Numbered from the stretch's first letter, positions 39,001 to 47,867 are shown. The stretch is 64,000 nucleotides of DNA from Frischella perrara (GCF_000807275.1 NZ_CP009056.1:1613192-1677191), one strand, 5' to 3'. Numbers and translations are program-made. Notes: a model not told the origin generated them from the letters alone.

Positions 39001-39846
39001 GGATTGATCTTGAATTTCAATTTCATAAGTATTTAGAGTATTGATTTTCTGCCATGACCAAGTTGGAGCTTGGTTGCTATAGCGTTTTGTTGGATTGGGT
39101 GTATTTACAGTTAAGCCCGAAATATCAATAAAATTGTAATCTGCATCAGTATCAACTTGATATTGACTAAAGTCACTATTAGGTGTAAACAGGATTGCTT
39201 GTTCTGGTTTAATCGCATTAGCTGTATTACAACCTATTTCTATGTAATTTGTATTCGATTCTATTCCGCCATTAATTCCAATCGTTGCACTGTTACCTTT
39301 ACTTCGATCATCATACAAATAACGATACTGATACTTAATTTGATTAGAGTTTTCATAAAGAATAGCTTGAAATGTTCCCATAGGAAGATTAGAACGGAAA
39401 AAATATTGATTAGTCCACTGTACAATTAACTTCCTATTAGGTGATATACCTTGTAATTCATATTCAATAGTGCCTGTTGGTTGATTTGAAACATCAGTTC
39501 TTAAATCATCCCAAAATACATAAAGCGTATTTCTATACCATGGAAGACAGTTGTTAATATAGGAGCTTGTCGGATTGGTGAATTGAATAAGCCCATTAGT
39601 GGAAACATAAAACTGATTAAAGTCCTGATTATAATATTTGAAAGTGAAACCAATAGGAAACGGACCAGCATAATGATCATCACCATAAAGCCCGGTATTA
39701 ATGGCGGCAAAGCAAGAGTTATAGAAAAAAATAGTTAATGCAAAGAAAAATATTACATATTTACTTTTAGTTATTAAGTTACGTTTTACTAATAATTCTT
39801 TATCCGATTTTATAAATCGATCTCGCCTACGTTTATATATTTTCAT
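36079..39846 (-). CDS. Large exported multi-Ig protein with nidogen-like N-terminus
   Basis: 1255 residues. An N-terminal basic region and hydrophobic segment (about 30-48, ending CFAA) act as signal. Residues ~50-220 resemble a nidogen-like domain (GPFPIGFTFKYY, FYVSTNGLIQF, VFWDDL, ATIGING). Fibronectin III/Ig-like domains follow (about 260-650), then further beta domains including a carboxypeptidase-regulatory-like unit near 955-1035 and a CARDB/abnormal-spindle-like domain near 1060-1160. The tail is glycine/serine-rich with several cysteines. This is surface-adhesin architecture. GGAGC precedes the ATG. It lies between the rhodanese-like and RHS genes with short gaps of 33 and 42 bases, so the three are probably one operon and may act together. 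Confidence 0.82.
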   Translation of the reverse strand: MKIYKRRRDRFIKSDKELLVKRNLITKSKYVIFFFALTIFFYNSCFAAINTGLYGDDHYAGPFPIGFTFKYYNQDFNQFYVSTNGLIQFTNPTSSYINNCLPWYRNTLYVFWDDLRTDVSNQPTGTIEYELQGISPNRKLIVQWTNQYFFRSNLPMGTFQAILYENSNQIKYQYRYLYDDRSKGNSATIGINGGIESNTNYIEIGCNTANAIKPEQAILFTPNSDFSQYQVDTDADYNFIDISGLTVNTPNPTKRYSNQAPTWSWQKINTLNTYEIEIQDQSGNMVHREITGDVDHYTFIDGLQNGHSYRARIRGSINDGGTWEMWSIFSNLVTIDTIKPNVTLQQFNRVDNNTVKVTYSVNDNLSGIESGHLQIANNQNFDVLLIDQDIDVSNNSYLVQNLNYENNQKLYARLKVTDRAGNTSEYTEPLPISSKAPTILYPLNKSTINSSSLEVQGHSDSVGEVQIYLDGKKVGKPLIIDENGYFSQIVNLPKEGNYQLTAELNNDFTINQLSQSVSLDFKLPIPVTKFITPLPEQDIFAPIDIQVTAFDEIGIKAVEIFLDNSLFATFTQPPYQVHWPLTSQDNGSHIVKVKARNTNNKVAINESRVMVNIEQPAPLTAYTGKVTSINPKISYGLQPVTITGQAIYRKDSSFVANAPIKLVLNVNGFERRIATATDDNGDFSYTFIPQETDTGIYKVAVAHPDEKMITPQDKFEVDQIIFDYQNYELKVARNIATTIDLKATSFKSVKNLHWVLTADNQPNGSLPVGIKIESDSLDISEGNSESINIEFIADDTASSTGSIYLVALADDSKDQIRGKLRINYQLGQAKPLLYAIPSYIQTGLQQGTVINANINLGNKGFANAENVQIQLVDSNNQPAPKWIFITTENMIESVAVNEQVPIHLLIQPDKSIPNGVYHFNLNVSANSKLLGVIPVSVSVTQNGEGSVQFDIADIYTATLNEHGQLITGVSGATIKLQNEDVLTEEYTIQSNEQGIALFENIPKGIYRYRVSAPNHMDVSGRINIRPDTTINEHVFLEYQIVNVEFNVTETTIKDIYDIELNATFNTQVPAPVVLIEPLSINLGYMQIGEEKVGELTITNYGLIEAQNIVLNLPQTDRYFKYEFFGELPKTLLPKEKRVIAYRVTALNPDQSKITKTVKHFESTLLRSEKKSNHCYLAPYSLIHESICANGDTSKGSSGGHYYKNDGQCLFFDWDPHGGIGNPFWIGGASPSPIPLAPGCSPEASCASGGEGSAGK

Positions 39847-39879
39847 TTTTGCTCCAGTATTATTAAAATTGTCACTAAA

Positions 39880-40746
39880 TCATAAAGTTATTCTACAAGG
39901 GCTAGATAAGCTCTTACCTGTGTTATTGATTAAATTGGTTTGATGTGCCACGTATTCTTGATAAGCTGATAAACCACCCTGTAGCCAAACTGCATTAATA
40001 GACGATGGGAGTTTTAGCTGTTTTTTTAGCAATTCAGTGACGTTATCATTAGGGGTTATAAAGACATAATTAATGAATTCAGCAGGATATCCGTCATTAT
40101 GTTCTAGAAAGAATGTTATTTCTGAATAAGAATCTTGCGATAAATTAAAATTTTGAACAGGTTTTTCAGGTAATTTATTAATATCAGAAGGAAATAAACC
40201 TATAGTAATAAGTTGCCAATTAATTGTTTTGCCACCTTGCACCAATTCTTCTGATGTTATTACATTTTGTTCATCTAAATGATATTGTTTAAATTTGTTC
40301 CATGTTCGTATTCCACCCGATAAAGCATAAACATTATTAAAATTGCCTTGTGTTTTTAATGAATTTATAGTTCTGTTAATCAAATGTTGATCAAATCCCG
40401 ATCCCACTAACACAACAGTTTTATTAAAAAGAAAATCTTTTTTTTGTAATTGGTTGAGGCGGATGGTCAACATACCAAGTTGATTTTCAGATTTAGATAC
40501 ACTAGATCTAACATCAATCCACACGATATCATTTGATAAATTATTTACTTCTTCTATCGATAACCAAAAGTTACTGTTTAATAATTCTTTGTGGTTATTA
40601 GTTGGCCAATGAGTAATAACATTCTGATAATTTTGATTATCAAGTTGACATTTATTAATTTCACTTGCATAAACATGATAACTAATAAATAGTAAAATAA
40701 AGCATAACAATAAGTTACAAAGGAAATTGAAATAATAATTCAACAT
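39880..40746 (-). CDS. Exported tandem rhodanese-fold protein, catalytic cysteines absent
   Basis: 288 residues with an N-terminal signal (hydrophobic 8-25, ending YAS). Two rhodanese-like halves: WIDVRSS near 75, VVLVGSGFD near 110 and VYALSGGIRTWNKF near 138; then YVFITPND near 228 and AVWLQGGLSAYQEY near 250. In active rhodaneses a cysteine starts the loop after the central strand (C..G.RS); here it is missing in both halves, so sulfur transfer is unlikely and a binding or structural role is more plausible. AAGGA precedes the start. First of three tightly spaced genes with the multi-Ig and RHS genes. Confidence 0.75.
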   Translation of the reverse strand: MLNYYFNFLCNLLLCFILLFISYHVYASEINKCQLDNQNYQNVITHWPTNNHKELLNSNFWLSIEEVNNLSNDIVWIDVRSSVSKSENQLGMLTIRLNQLQKKDFLFNKTVVLVGSGFDQHLINRTINSLKTQGNFNNVYALSGGIRTWNKFKQYHLDEQNVITSEELVQGGKTINWQLITIGLFPSDINKLPEKPVQNFNLSQDSYSEITFFLEHNDGYPAEFINYVFITPNDNVTELLKKQLKLPSSINAVWLQGGLSAYQEYVAHQTNLINNTGKSLSSPCRITL

Positions 40747-40936
40747 TTATAATCCTTTTAAAGGCATATAATTAGTTTTCTCATAATCAAATGGCTTTGA
40801 TTTTTAAGTTAATTTGCTGATAACGACATAAATTTAAATTAACTGTCGTGATTACTGACTGGATTAATTATTAATTAAGATTAATTACAGATAAGATCAA
40901 ATCTAATGAGTTGTTAATTAATTTATTCTAAATACA

Positions 40937-40972
40937 TTACCCCCATATAAATAGATTTTTATATGGGGGTAA
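40937..40972. terminator. Strong 15-bp hairpin between the 674-residue gene and the rhodanese-like gene
   Basis: TTACCCCCATATAAA (40937-40951) and its exact complement (40958-40972) around a 6-base loop. The GC-rich base suits an intrinsic terminator for the minus-strand 674-residue gene, although the minus-strand T-run is poor; it may attenuate rather than stop transcription into the rhodanese-multi-Ig-RHS genes. Confidence 0.65.
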
Positions 40973-40999
40973 CCATTTTTATGTATAGTCATCGGAGAA

Positions 41000-43024
41000 C
41001 TATAATGGAATAACAATTGCTTTAATATCACCGTCTTGACTAGCAGATAGATAAAAATTGCCTTTAAACGCATCATTATTAGTATCATTTGTGTCTAACG
41101 GCGTGAATATATTAGATTTAAAAATGTAATTACTATCAGCATTTGCTATGCAGGTCTTACTTTTTATATCAAATATCTTTTTTATATCAAAAATCTTATT
41201 ATTTGAACAATAACGGCTATTGGCAACCACCCCAGAAAAATAAATGAAATAGGATTTATTAGCTTCAAATATATAATTTGTTGGCAATAATTCATTTAAA
41301 GAATATCTAGAACCTTTTAATACTGTTGTTGTTTTAGTTAATGAATTATTTATATCTAAAGGGGTAACAATAGCATTAATTGTTTCGGATTTTTTAGCTT
41401 TAAGATAAAAACTGCCTGTAAAAGTTAAATCATTATGAAGAATTCCTGATTTTAATGGCGTAAAAATCTCAAAATTATAATCATAATTTTTATCTATATC
41501 ATTTTGACAACGTTTAGTTTCATTATCAAAATTCTTTTTACCCGAGCAAGTACGATTAACCTTAGAATCAACGATAAATTTGAGTAAATAAGGTTTATTA
41601 GCTTCAAAGTAATAATTTTCAGGTAATAATTCGTTTAATGAATAATTATTCCCTTTTTGTACATTAATATTATATGTTTGCATTTCATTTGGACGATTCT
41701 CGTACAAACTATAATTACCTGTACTATCGTTATCAAATAAATTGATGAAATATGACCAAGATAAATCTTCATTACGTGTTTTAGATTGCCAAACATTTTC
41801 TGTAGGTAATACTTTTCCATCTGAACGAATTACATTATTTAGTTTCTGTTTACCTGAACTTGGATCAGTTATTTTTACATAAACTAATCCTTTGGTTTCC
41901 GGAAATATGAGCTTAGTTTTTCTGTCTATTCTTCTAAGTTCTGCATTAGCTGATTGATCAGAAACTTCGGTGTGAAACCCTTCTGATTCATATACACGTA
42001 TAACATCCCCATCTAGGGCTAAAAAATCAATAAGCTTATCTCGATTATCTGCATCCACTCTAACATTCTGTATCAGTTGGTGAGAATTAACAGCTTTTAA
42101 TAAAGAAGTGACGGCACCACCAAGTGTATCTGTATGAGTAAAAGTTGCGTCAAATTCTACAAATTTACCAGATAAACTCGTTATCATATCCCATCTAGCG
42201 ACTTTAGATTGTTGACTTTCAATATTACCAAAATCCAATAATAAACTTTTACTACTCGACTTATCATTTATATGACTGGATAAAATAGCAAATTCGATAA
42301 GTAATTTTTGTTTATTTTCAACTATTTTAGGCTGTGCTGACTCAATAATAGTATTATATGATGTACCATAACCTTCATTTTTAATTCTTAAACCTAGCGT
42401 AAATGGTATTGAAGGTTCAACTTCATCAGTAAAAGGATCATCTCCGTAGACATCTATAGGCATAAAATAATCCAATGTTAATAGTGGCTGAGGTCTAACC
42501 ATAACGTAATCGGGTGATACATCAACAACTGTTTCTTTACCATTTAAAGTATAACTAATCTTAGCGCCAATATTATAGAAAGTATCTTCATAACTAGCAG
42601 CACCATAAGCGGGAATAATTAGCCAGTGAATATCTGCGTTTGTTTTGGGAGCGATCTTTCCATCACCATCAATGCTATCAATGTTGTCTAATGAGTCAAT
42701 CGTATAAAAAAACTTTACGTTTTCATCCTCATTATTACTGTCTTGAGTAGCTATGACTTGCTGACTATTTTTATCAGTGAAAATTAAATCAACACGAATG
42801 TTTTCCAACATCATATCTGTTAGACCATTATTAATGATCATTCGCGCATCAAATGCTTGTCGTTCCAATGACAATTTTTGTTCAATTACTATTTTTACTT
42901 CTGCACAAATATAATCCTGAGCTGAGGCTTGTTTGCTAAATGCAGAAACACAGGTAAACAAAAAAAATAATAACATCAAAATAACATATTGATGTTTTTG
43001 CCTATATTTTAAGGAGATATTCAT
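41000..43024 (-). CDS. Exported beta-rich protein with two C-terminal repeats, 674 residues
   Basis: A signal peptide (about 1-35, ending SAQDYIC) leads to a long beta-rich chain with CARDB-like character (for example LLTLDYFMPIDVYGDDPFTDEVEPSIPFTLGLRI near 180-215). The last ~220 residues hold two tandem ~105-residue repeats, each starting SLNELLP(E/T)NY(Y/I)FEANK, containing a cysteine pair, and ending with a FYL-A-IV-PL pattern. No enzyme motif recognised. GGACA lies before the ATG. It is upstream of the rhodanese-like gene on the same strand, separated by a strong hairpin, and likely belongs to the same functional group. Confidence 0.75.
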   Translation of the reverse strand: MNISLKYRQKHQYVILMLLFFLFTCVSAFSKQASAQDYICAEVKIVIEQKLSLERQAFDARMIINNGLTDMMLENIRVDLIFTDKNSQQVIATQDSNNEDENVKFFYTIDSLDNIDSIDGDGKIAPKTNADIHWLIIPAYGAASYEDTFYNIGAKISYTLNGKETVVDVSPDYVMVRPQPLLTLDYFMPIDVYGDDPFTDEVEPSIPFTLGLRIKNEGYGTSYNTIIESAQPKIVENKQKLLIEFAILSSHINDKSSSKSLLLDFGNIESQQSKVARWDMITSLSGKFVEFDATFTHTDTLGGAVTSLLKAVNSHQLIQNVRVDADNRDKLIDFLALDGDVIRVYESEGFHTEVSDQSANAELRRIDRKTKLIFPETKGLVYVKITDPSSGKQKLNNVIRSDGKVLPTENVWQSKTRNEDLSWSYFINLFDNDSTGNYSLYENRPNEMQTYNINVQKGNNYSLNELLPENYYFEANKPYLLKFIVDSKVNRTCSGKKNFDNETKRCQNDIDKNYDYNFEIFTPLKSGILHNDLTFTGSFYLKAKKSETINAIVTPLDINNSLTKTTTVLKGSRYSLNELLPTNYIFEANKSYFIYFSGVVANSRYCSNNKIFDIKKIFDIKSKTCIANADSNYIFKSNIFTPLDTNDTNNDAFKGNFYLSASQDGDIKAIVIPL

Positions 43025-43854
43025 TTATGGTTGTCCTTTTATATAATTTTTATAGATAGGTAAAAGAATTTGCTGAGTAGCTATTGAATGATTCTTTAAA
43101 AAAATCGAGAAAAAATACTTTTTGCATAACAATGTGTTACAACAAAGTATGCTAAATATCTTATTTGATATTGCTGTTTATTAATTTCCAATGAAATTCG
43201 ATCCACTGACACTTATTACAAATTATAAAAATCATTAAATAATTAATATCTTTCATTATTACCTATTTAATATTCTGATATTAAAGGCTTTTTCTAATTA
43301 GAAGTATATTAGAAATATAATGTATTGTTAGTTGCTTTTAAGTTTATAGCGGTTGTAAAATGACTAGATATTTTAATTTCCTGATAATTTATAGCGTAAA
43401 TAAATATGAAAAAATCAGGAAAAAGATGCTAACAATTGAATAAATATGGGATTAATGAGTGATACATCGGAATTTTAGAAAATTAGAATCTATTGATTTA
43501 ATTAAGTCTGGTTTTCTTGTTATACACTAAGTATTACTAAAAAATTAAAGTATCATTTCGAAAAATGTTAAGTTTCAATATTATTGATGATTCAATTTAT
43601 TAAAAATTAAGCACTAATAAAATTTTTGTTTTCTTATCGGTTATATATAAAAATACCGATTATGTGATCTTTTAGCATATTTTTTCCCATTTTGTCAAAT
43701 CTATATTATTTTATTATTGCAACATCAATTAAAATCAATGTTGCAATACTCAGAAGTTAAAATAGTTAGCTCAATATCTTAATTGAGTTTAATTTGTGTA
43801 ATCGATATCTTTTTAAAGATAATTTGTTTATCTTAATTAACATGCTTATGTTAA
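43025..43854. other. Intergenic, 0.83 kb, two hairpins
   Basis: No gene on either strand. ATTGCAACAT / ATGTTGCAAT (43716-43725, 43738-43747) and AATTAACAT / ATGTTAATT (43835-43843, 43848-43856; overlapping the stop of the next minus-strand gene) are perfect inverted repeats, probably linked to ending that transcript although no T-run follows. The promoter of the four-gene exported locus should lie in the half near 43025. Confidence 0.5.
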
Positions 43855-44760
43855 TTATTGTTCAACTAACTTTAATTTAGCTATAACAGGTATATGATCA
43901 CTAACCAAAGGCCAATGAACATTATTCCATTCGTTACCATCGTTTGGAATAATCAATTTTTCAACATACCATTTTTGATTGCGGCTAGTAAAAATATGGT
44001 CAAGATCAAGACCGGGATTGCCAGCAGGCCAAGTTCTGGTATCAACATTTTCTTGTTTAACTAAACTCCAATACTTTTCCAATTCTTTAATAACTCTATC
44101 ATTTTTAACGGAATTAAAATCTCCAAGTAACAACATAATTCCAGTAACTAGATTTGGAAATTCTTCATCTAAATCAAGATCGTCAAATACGATACTATTG
44201 ATAAATCTAGCTTGAGACAATCTAACATCATCTTCTTCATGCCAATCAAAGTGAGTATTAAATATATATATTGGTGAATCAAAGCCTGGTACATTAATTT
44301 TACTTAACATTAAAGCTCGTTGCTCAAAATCACCTGATGGTAATGGGAATATTTTTGTTTTTTCAATTGGATATTTTGATAAGATCGCATTGCCATAATT
44401 ACCACTATCCATATCTGTGGCTTTTCCAAAAACATAATACATTCCTACTTTTTCAGCCAGTATTTTAGCTTGGTCTAAGTTACCACTACGTGTTGTATTT
44501 TGATCAACCTCCTCTAGTGTCACAATGTCAGCATCCATAGATTTAATCGCTTTTGCCACTAAATCTAGATCCATCTTATGTTTTCTTAATCCCCCTGCTA
44601 TATTATAGTTTGCGATAGTGATTTCTGGTTGCTTGTCATTAGGATACATTTTATTTGGAGAACTATAATATTGAGTCTCAAGTAAATCATCCATCGCATA
44701 AGTATTGAACACTAATGAAAATAATCCTATGAATACAAATATTAAACTCTTCTTCTGCAT
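43855..44760 (-). CDS. Secreted endonuclease/exonuclease/phosphatase-family protein
   Basis: 301 residues; signal peptide ends near NTYA (22). The DNase I/sphingomyelinase fold motifs are complete: ANYNIAGG near 50, catalytic LEEVD near 82, YGNAILS near 122, NTHFDWH near 168, LLGDFN near 211, LDHIF near 255 and SDHIPV near 287. The fold covers secreted nucleases, sphingomyelinases and phosphoinositide phosphatases; the substrate cannot be told from these motifs. AAGGA precedes the start. A second member of the same fold is encoded just upstream (44837-45736), 76 bases away. Confidence 0.85.
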   Translation of the reverse strand: MQKKSLIFVFIGLFSLVFNTYAMDDLLETQYYSSPNKMYPNDKQPEITIANYNIAGGLRKHKMDLDLVAKAIKSMDADIVTLEEVDQNTTRSGNLDQAKILAEKVGMYYVFGKATDMDSGNYGNAILSKYPIEKTKIFPLPSGDFEQRALMLSKINVPGFDSPIYIFNTHFDWHEEDDVRLSQARFINSIVFDDLDLDEEFPNLVTGIMLLLGDFNSVKNDRVIKELEKYWSLVKQENVDTRTWPAGNPGLDLDHIFTSRNQKWYVEKLIIPNDGNEWNNVHWPLVSDHIPVIAKLKLVEQ

Positions 44761-44836
44761 ATATTTATCCTTTTACAATTTTAAAGGGCAAATACCTTTA
44801 AATTTTATCTACCCTTATCTGCAAAATTCATAATCA

Positions 44837-45736
44837 TTAATGATTTTTTATAATCATTTGCACAGGATAATGATCAGAATAATTATCGGTGAAATCATCT
44901 TTTATTACTTTCACGTCTAACACATCATTTTTTAGTGTAGGTGAAACATAAATATAATCGTAACGCAATGGCGTGGAAGATTGGTCATAAAATACTTTAG
45001 TAGGTGCAGTTGAGATAAATTCATTATGTTTGATCTTTAAGGCATCAATAAAACCTGCATTAATAAGATTCTGTTGTACTGTATAGCTTAATTTACCATC
45101 AACAAGATTTTCAAGAATAGGACGCTTTTTTTCTTTTTCTTTTATATCATTGAGAAGGTTACTTTTATCGTATTCACTTTTATCCATTGGTGAAAATGAG
45201 TTCAAATCGCCAGCAATAATCCATTTACCTTTTGGATCTTGACTATATTTAATGGAGTCAATTATTAAATTCATTTCATCAATTCTTTTTGCTGTCCAAA
45301 AAGGATTTAAATGCGTTATAACAAAATGATAATTACCAATGTCAGCATATAAAGCACCATGCCATAAATTATCTACGACTTTATTGACATTCACTATAGG
45401 ATATTTTGAGGTGATAGCGACAGGGAAAAATGCTGCATCATCTGGAGATTCTTTTAATAAAACGGCATAATTGTGACCATAACTTGCTGCAAATTTTTCT
45501 AATTTTTCACGGGTGAAAAAATTCATTTCCTCCCAAGCGATAATATCCGCATCTTGTTCTTTAGCCCATTTAATAAATTGTTGTTTCCCTTCTGATTCAT
45601 CTAATTTCATACCATTATAAACATTATAGTTAATTATTTTTAATTCCTTACTTTCATCAAGAGAAGCAAATGCTGAAGAAGCGCTAAGAATGATACTACT
45701 AATAATTGCTACAATACCAAGTCTCGTTTTATTCAT
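44837..45736 (-). CDS. Secreted endonuclease/exonuclease/phosphatase-family protein (second member)
   Basis: About 299 residues from the ATG at 45736, chosen because AAGGTGAG precedes it and the signal peptide (ending SAFAS) starts there; the frame is open to 45787. Fold motifs: INYNVYNG near 34, WEEMNFF near 68, ITSKYP near 110, THLNPF near 141, IAGDLNSF near 176, YDYIYVSP near 258 and YSDHYPV near 285. It is a distant paralogue of the next gene (low identity, same fold). Substrate unknown. Confidence 0.83.
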   Translation of the reverse strand: MNKTRLGIVAIISSIILSASSAFASLDESKELKIINYNVYNGMKLDESEGKQQFIKWAKEQDADIIAWEEMNFFTREKLEKFAASYGHNYAVLLKESPDDAAFFPVAITSKYPIVNVNKVVDNLWHGALYADIGNYHFVITHLNPFWTAKRIDEMNLIIDSIKYSQDPKGKWIIAGDLNSFSPMDKSEYDKSNLLNDIKEKEKKRPILENLVDGKLSYTVQQNLINAGFIDALKIKHNEFISTAPTKVFYDQSSTPLRYDYIYVSPTLKNDVLDVKVIKDDFTDNYSDHYPVQMIIKNH

Positions 45737-46025
45737 AATACTCACCTTTTTCTTCCAGTTATTAATATAAGTATTATATTGATTCAAATATAAGAAAAAC
45801 TATTTTTATAATTTATGTGATATACATCAATAATATTTATCTGTTAAGTCTTAAATCCTCGATTATTATTGTTGTGATATGAATAAATCTAATCAACATA
45901 TCAAAAATTAAATACGATCAATAATGGAAGAATAACTTTAGTATTTTTTCATTTGAAAAAATGATATCTTCTATTTGGTATAATCTTTTTATCTAAATAT
46001 CAATGATATAGCCTATTTACCAAGT

Positions 46026-46048
46026 ATAAAAAAAGCCCTTTCGGGCTT
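46026..46048 (-). terminator. Intrinsic terminator of the small lipoprotein gene
   Basis: On the minus strand AAGCCC / GGGCTT (46043-46048, 46033-46038) with a 4-base loop, followed by a run of T (plus-strand A-run 46028-46034). Classic rho-independent structure 36 bases after the lipoprotein stop. Confidence 0.9.
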
Positions 46049-46083
46049 AATAGTGGTTAAGTTATTAGCTATTTAAAGGTTTA

Positions 46084-46512
46084 TCATTTTTTATTTAATA
46101 ATTCATCAACAACAGGATTCATTTTACTTGAAATTGATGCCCATTTTGTTAAAGAAAGACCACCTTTGCCATTCAGATGATAGGTAGCTTCTGCAATTAG
46201 ATCATTACCTTTAAATAGGTTAAGTTCTGCGTGAGACAAATAAAGACCTAAATCCCAACTTCTTAATGCTGAATACAATAATGTATATTCACACTCCGCG
46301 GGTTTATTTGCATCTGAAAATACTAAGGTTCTAATATGGTGATATTCTATTCTTCGCCTGATTGTATCAATAAATTCATAAAATTTTACAGACTTATTCT
46401 CATTAATACAGATCTGATCTATTTGAAGATTTTTATCCACGCTTTTAACTTTTATAGAGGTACATGCAGGGAGTAATAAACTACATAAGACGAGACTAAT
46501 AAGTTTTTTCAC
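46084..46512 (-). CDS. Small lipoprotein, Sbal_3080-like family
   Basis: 142 residues. A type II signal peptide ends in the lipobox LPAC at about 14-17. The mature part (QICINENKSVKFYEFIDTIRRRIEYHHIRT, CEYTLLYSALRSWDLGLYLSHAELNLF, LSLTKWASISSKMNPVVDELL) follows the pattern I recall for the Sbal_3080 lipoprotein family, of unknown function. GTG start at 46512 with AAGGAG seven bases upstream. Single-gene transcript with its own terminator. Confidence 0.75.
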   Translation of the reverse strand: MKKLISLVLCSLLLPACTSIKVKSVDKNLQIDQICINENKSVKFYEFIDTIRRRIEYHHIRTLVFSDANKPAECEYTLLYSALRSWDLGLYLSHAELNLFKGNDLIAEATYHLNGKGGLSLTKWASISSKMNPVVDELLNKK

Positions 46513-46957
46513 ACATTTCTCCTTATTATATTGTATGAATTTTTTAATTATTTTATATCAATTATAAACCAACAACTTTCTCTAAAGAATTCTATAGATT
46601 AAATTGTTAGATCACTTTATTACTTGTCGTTGAAGATATAAGTTGGGCTATGATAAACCAATTAATATTACAAAAAAATCATAAAATATAATTTATATAG
46701 TTTTGATAGTTTTTAGAACTACTTTATAGTTAATTATTTTGTTAGAAATAAATTATGAAATGTTGCTCACATTAGAATTCATTTAATATCATTTTTTATT
46801 TTGTGAATTTGAAGTTATTTAATTATAAGAAGAAAATTACAGAACTTTTGTAAAAGATATCTTTTAATGTTTTATATTTTTTGTTTGTGTGATTGATTCC
46901 CCATCATGAATTAAAACATGATGAGGAAAAGGCGTAACTACTAACTATTAGTTAGTT
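46513..46957. other. Intergenic, no gene seen
   Basis: 445 AT-rich bases. CATCATG / CATGATG (46902-46908, 46917-46923) is a small hairpin 35 bases after the tatE-like stop on the minus strand and may end that transcript. Otherwise nothing recognised. Confidence 0.45.
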
Positions 46958-47152
46958 TTAATCATGCTCATTGTTATTGTTTGCATCTTTATTATCAATT
47001 AAAGGCGTTTTTTTATCGCCTTCATTCATTTCTTTTTTAAACCCTTTAATGGCTGCACCAAGATCAGATCCCAATGAACGTAAGCGATCAGTCCCTAAAA
47101 CTAGTACCGCAATAACGAGCAGAATTATTAATTTTGGCCAACTTATCATCAT
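46958..47152 (-). CDS. tatE: Twin-arginine translocase TatA/TatE-family subunit
   Basis: 64 residues. One N-terminal transmembrane helix (about 5-20, LIILLVIAVLVLGT), then the hinge and amphipathic helix RLRSLGSDLGAAIKGFKKEM near 23-42 and an acidic tail. TatA and TatE form the protein-conducting oligomer of the Tat system. It stands alone, without tatB or tatC, as tatE does in E. coli; sequence alone does not separate TatA from TatE, so the symbol rests on context. Confidence 0.8.
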   Translation of the reverse strand: MMISWPKLIILLVIAVLVLGTDRLRSLGSDLGAAIKGFKKEMNEGDKKTPLIDNKDANNNNEHD

Positions 47153-47399
47153 ATATAGAACCCTTTTTTAACTTAAAATTCAACTAAAATATGATCATCG
47201 CTTTAACAACTTAATGAAGTCATTAAATAACTTAAGTGTTTGATATCATATTATTTTGAGAGATTGCATAATAATCATTGATAAACAAGAGTGCTAGATG
47301 AATTTGATTTTTTACATAATTTTATGATGATCTTAATAATTATTTGATAATTATATTATGCCTACGATAAAACGTATTGTATTGCTTATTTTGATAGGA

Positions 47400-47424
47400 T
47401 AACTCGTACAAGGTGTACGAGTTA
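47400..47424. terminator. Hairpin downstream of the usp gene
   Basis: TAACTCGTACA (47400-47410) and its complement (47414-47424) with a 3-base loop, 15 bases after the usp stop on the minus strand. The stem is strong; the T-run is poor. Confidence 0.6.
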
Positions 47425-47438
47425 AATTAGTAATAATA

Positions 47439-47867
47439 TTAACGAATAACTAATACTGACATTTTCGCTTGTCGAACAATTCCAGCGGCATTAGAGCCCA
47501 ATAAATGAGTTGATATATTCGGACGTCTTGAACCAACGATAATGAGATCAGGTTGTAATTCATCCGCTAAAGTCAGTATTTCATCACGTGGATTACCAAA
47601 AGCAAGTGCATAAGAAAGATTTTCTTTAGGTAAATCAATATCGTGTATTAATTTTTTTAACCATTTTTCCGCCCCTACTGTCGCTTGATCTTTAAATTCA
47701 TCATAACCGAATGAAAAAGCATTAATGATTGCTGATGAGATAGGAAGTGTATGAAAAAATTTTACTTTAGCATTAGAAAGCCTAGCTAAATATTCTACGT
47801 GAGGAATAACTTTTTGCGTCAATTCTGTTTCAGAAATATCAACCGGTACTAAAATAGATCTATACAT
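47439..47867 (-). CDS. uspF: Universal stress protein, UspF-like
   Basis: 142 residues, single Usp domain. The start YRSILVPVDISETELTQKVIPHV and the end SRRPNISTHLLGSNAAGIVRQAKMSVLVIR follow E. coli UspF closely. The G-2x-G-9x-G(S/T)-like ATP-binding loop appears as GSRRPNISTHLLGSNA near 113-128. GAGGAA precedes the start. Divergent from mogA. Roles of UspF relate to stress survival and adhesion in E. coli; here this is by homology only. Confidence 0.85.
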   Translation of the reverse strand: MYRSILVPVDISETELTQKVIPHVEYLARLSNAKVKFFHTLPISSAIINAFSFGYDEFKDQATVGAEKWLKKLIHDIDLPKENLSYALAFGNPRDEILTLADELQPDLIIVGSRRPNISTHLLGSNAAGIVRQAKMSVLVIR

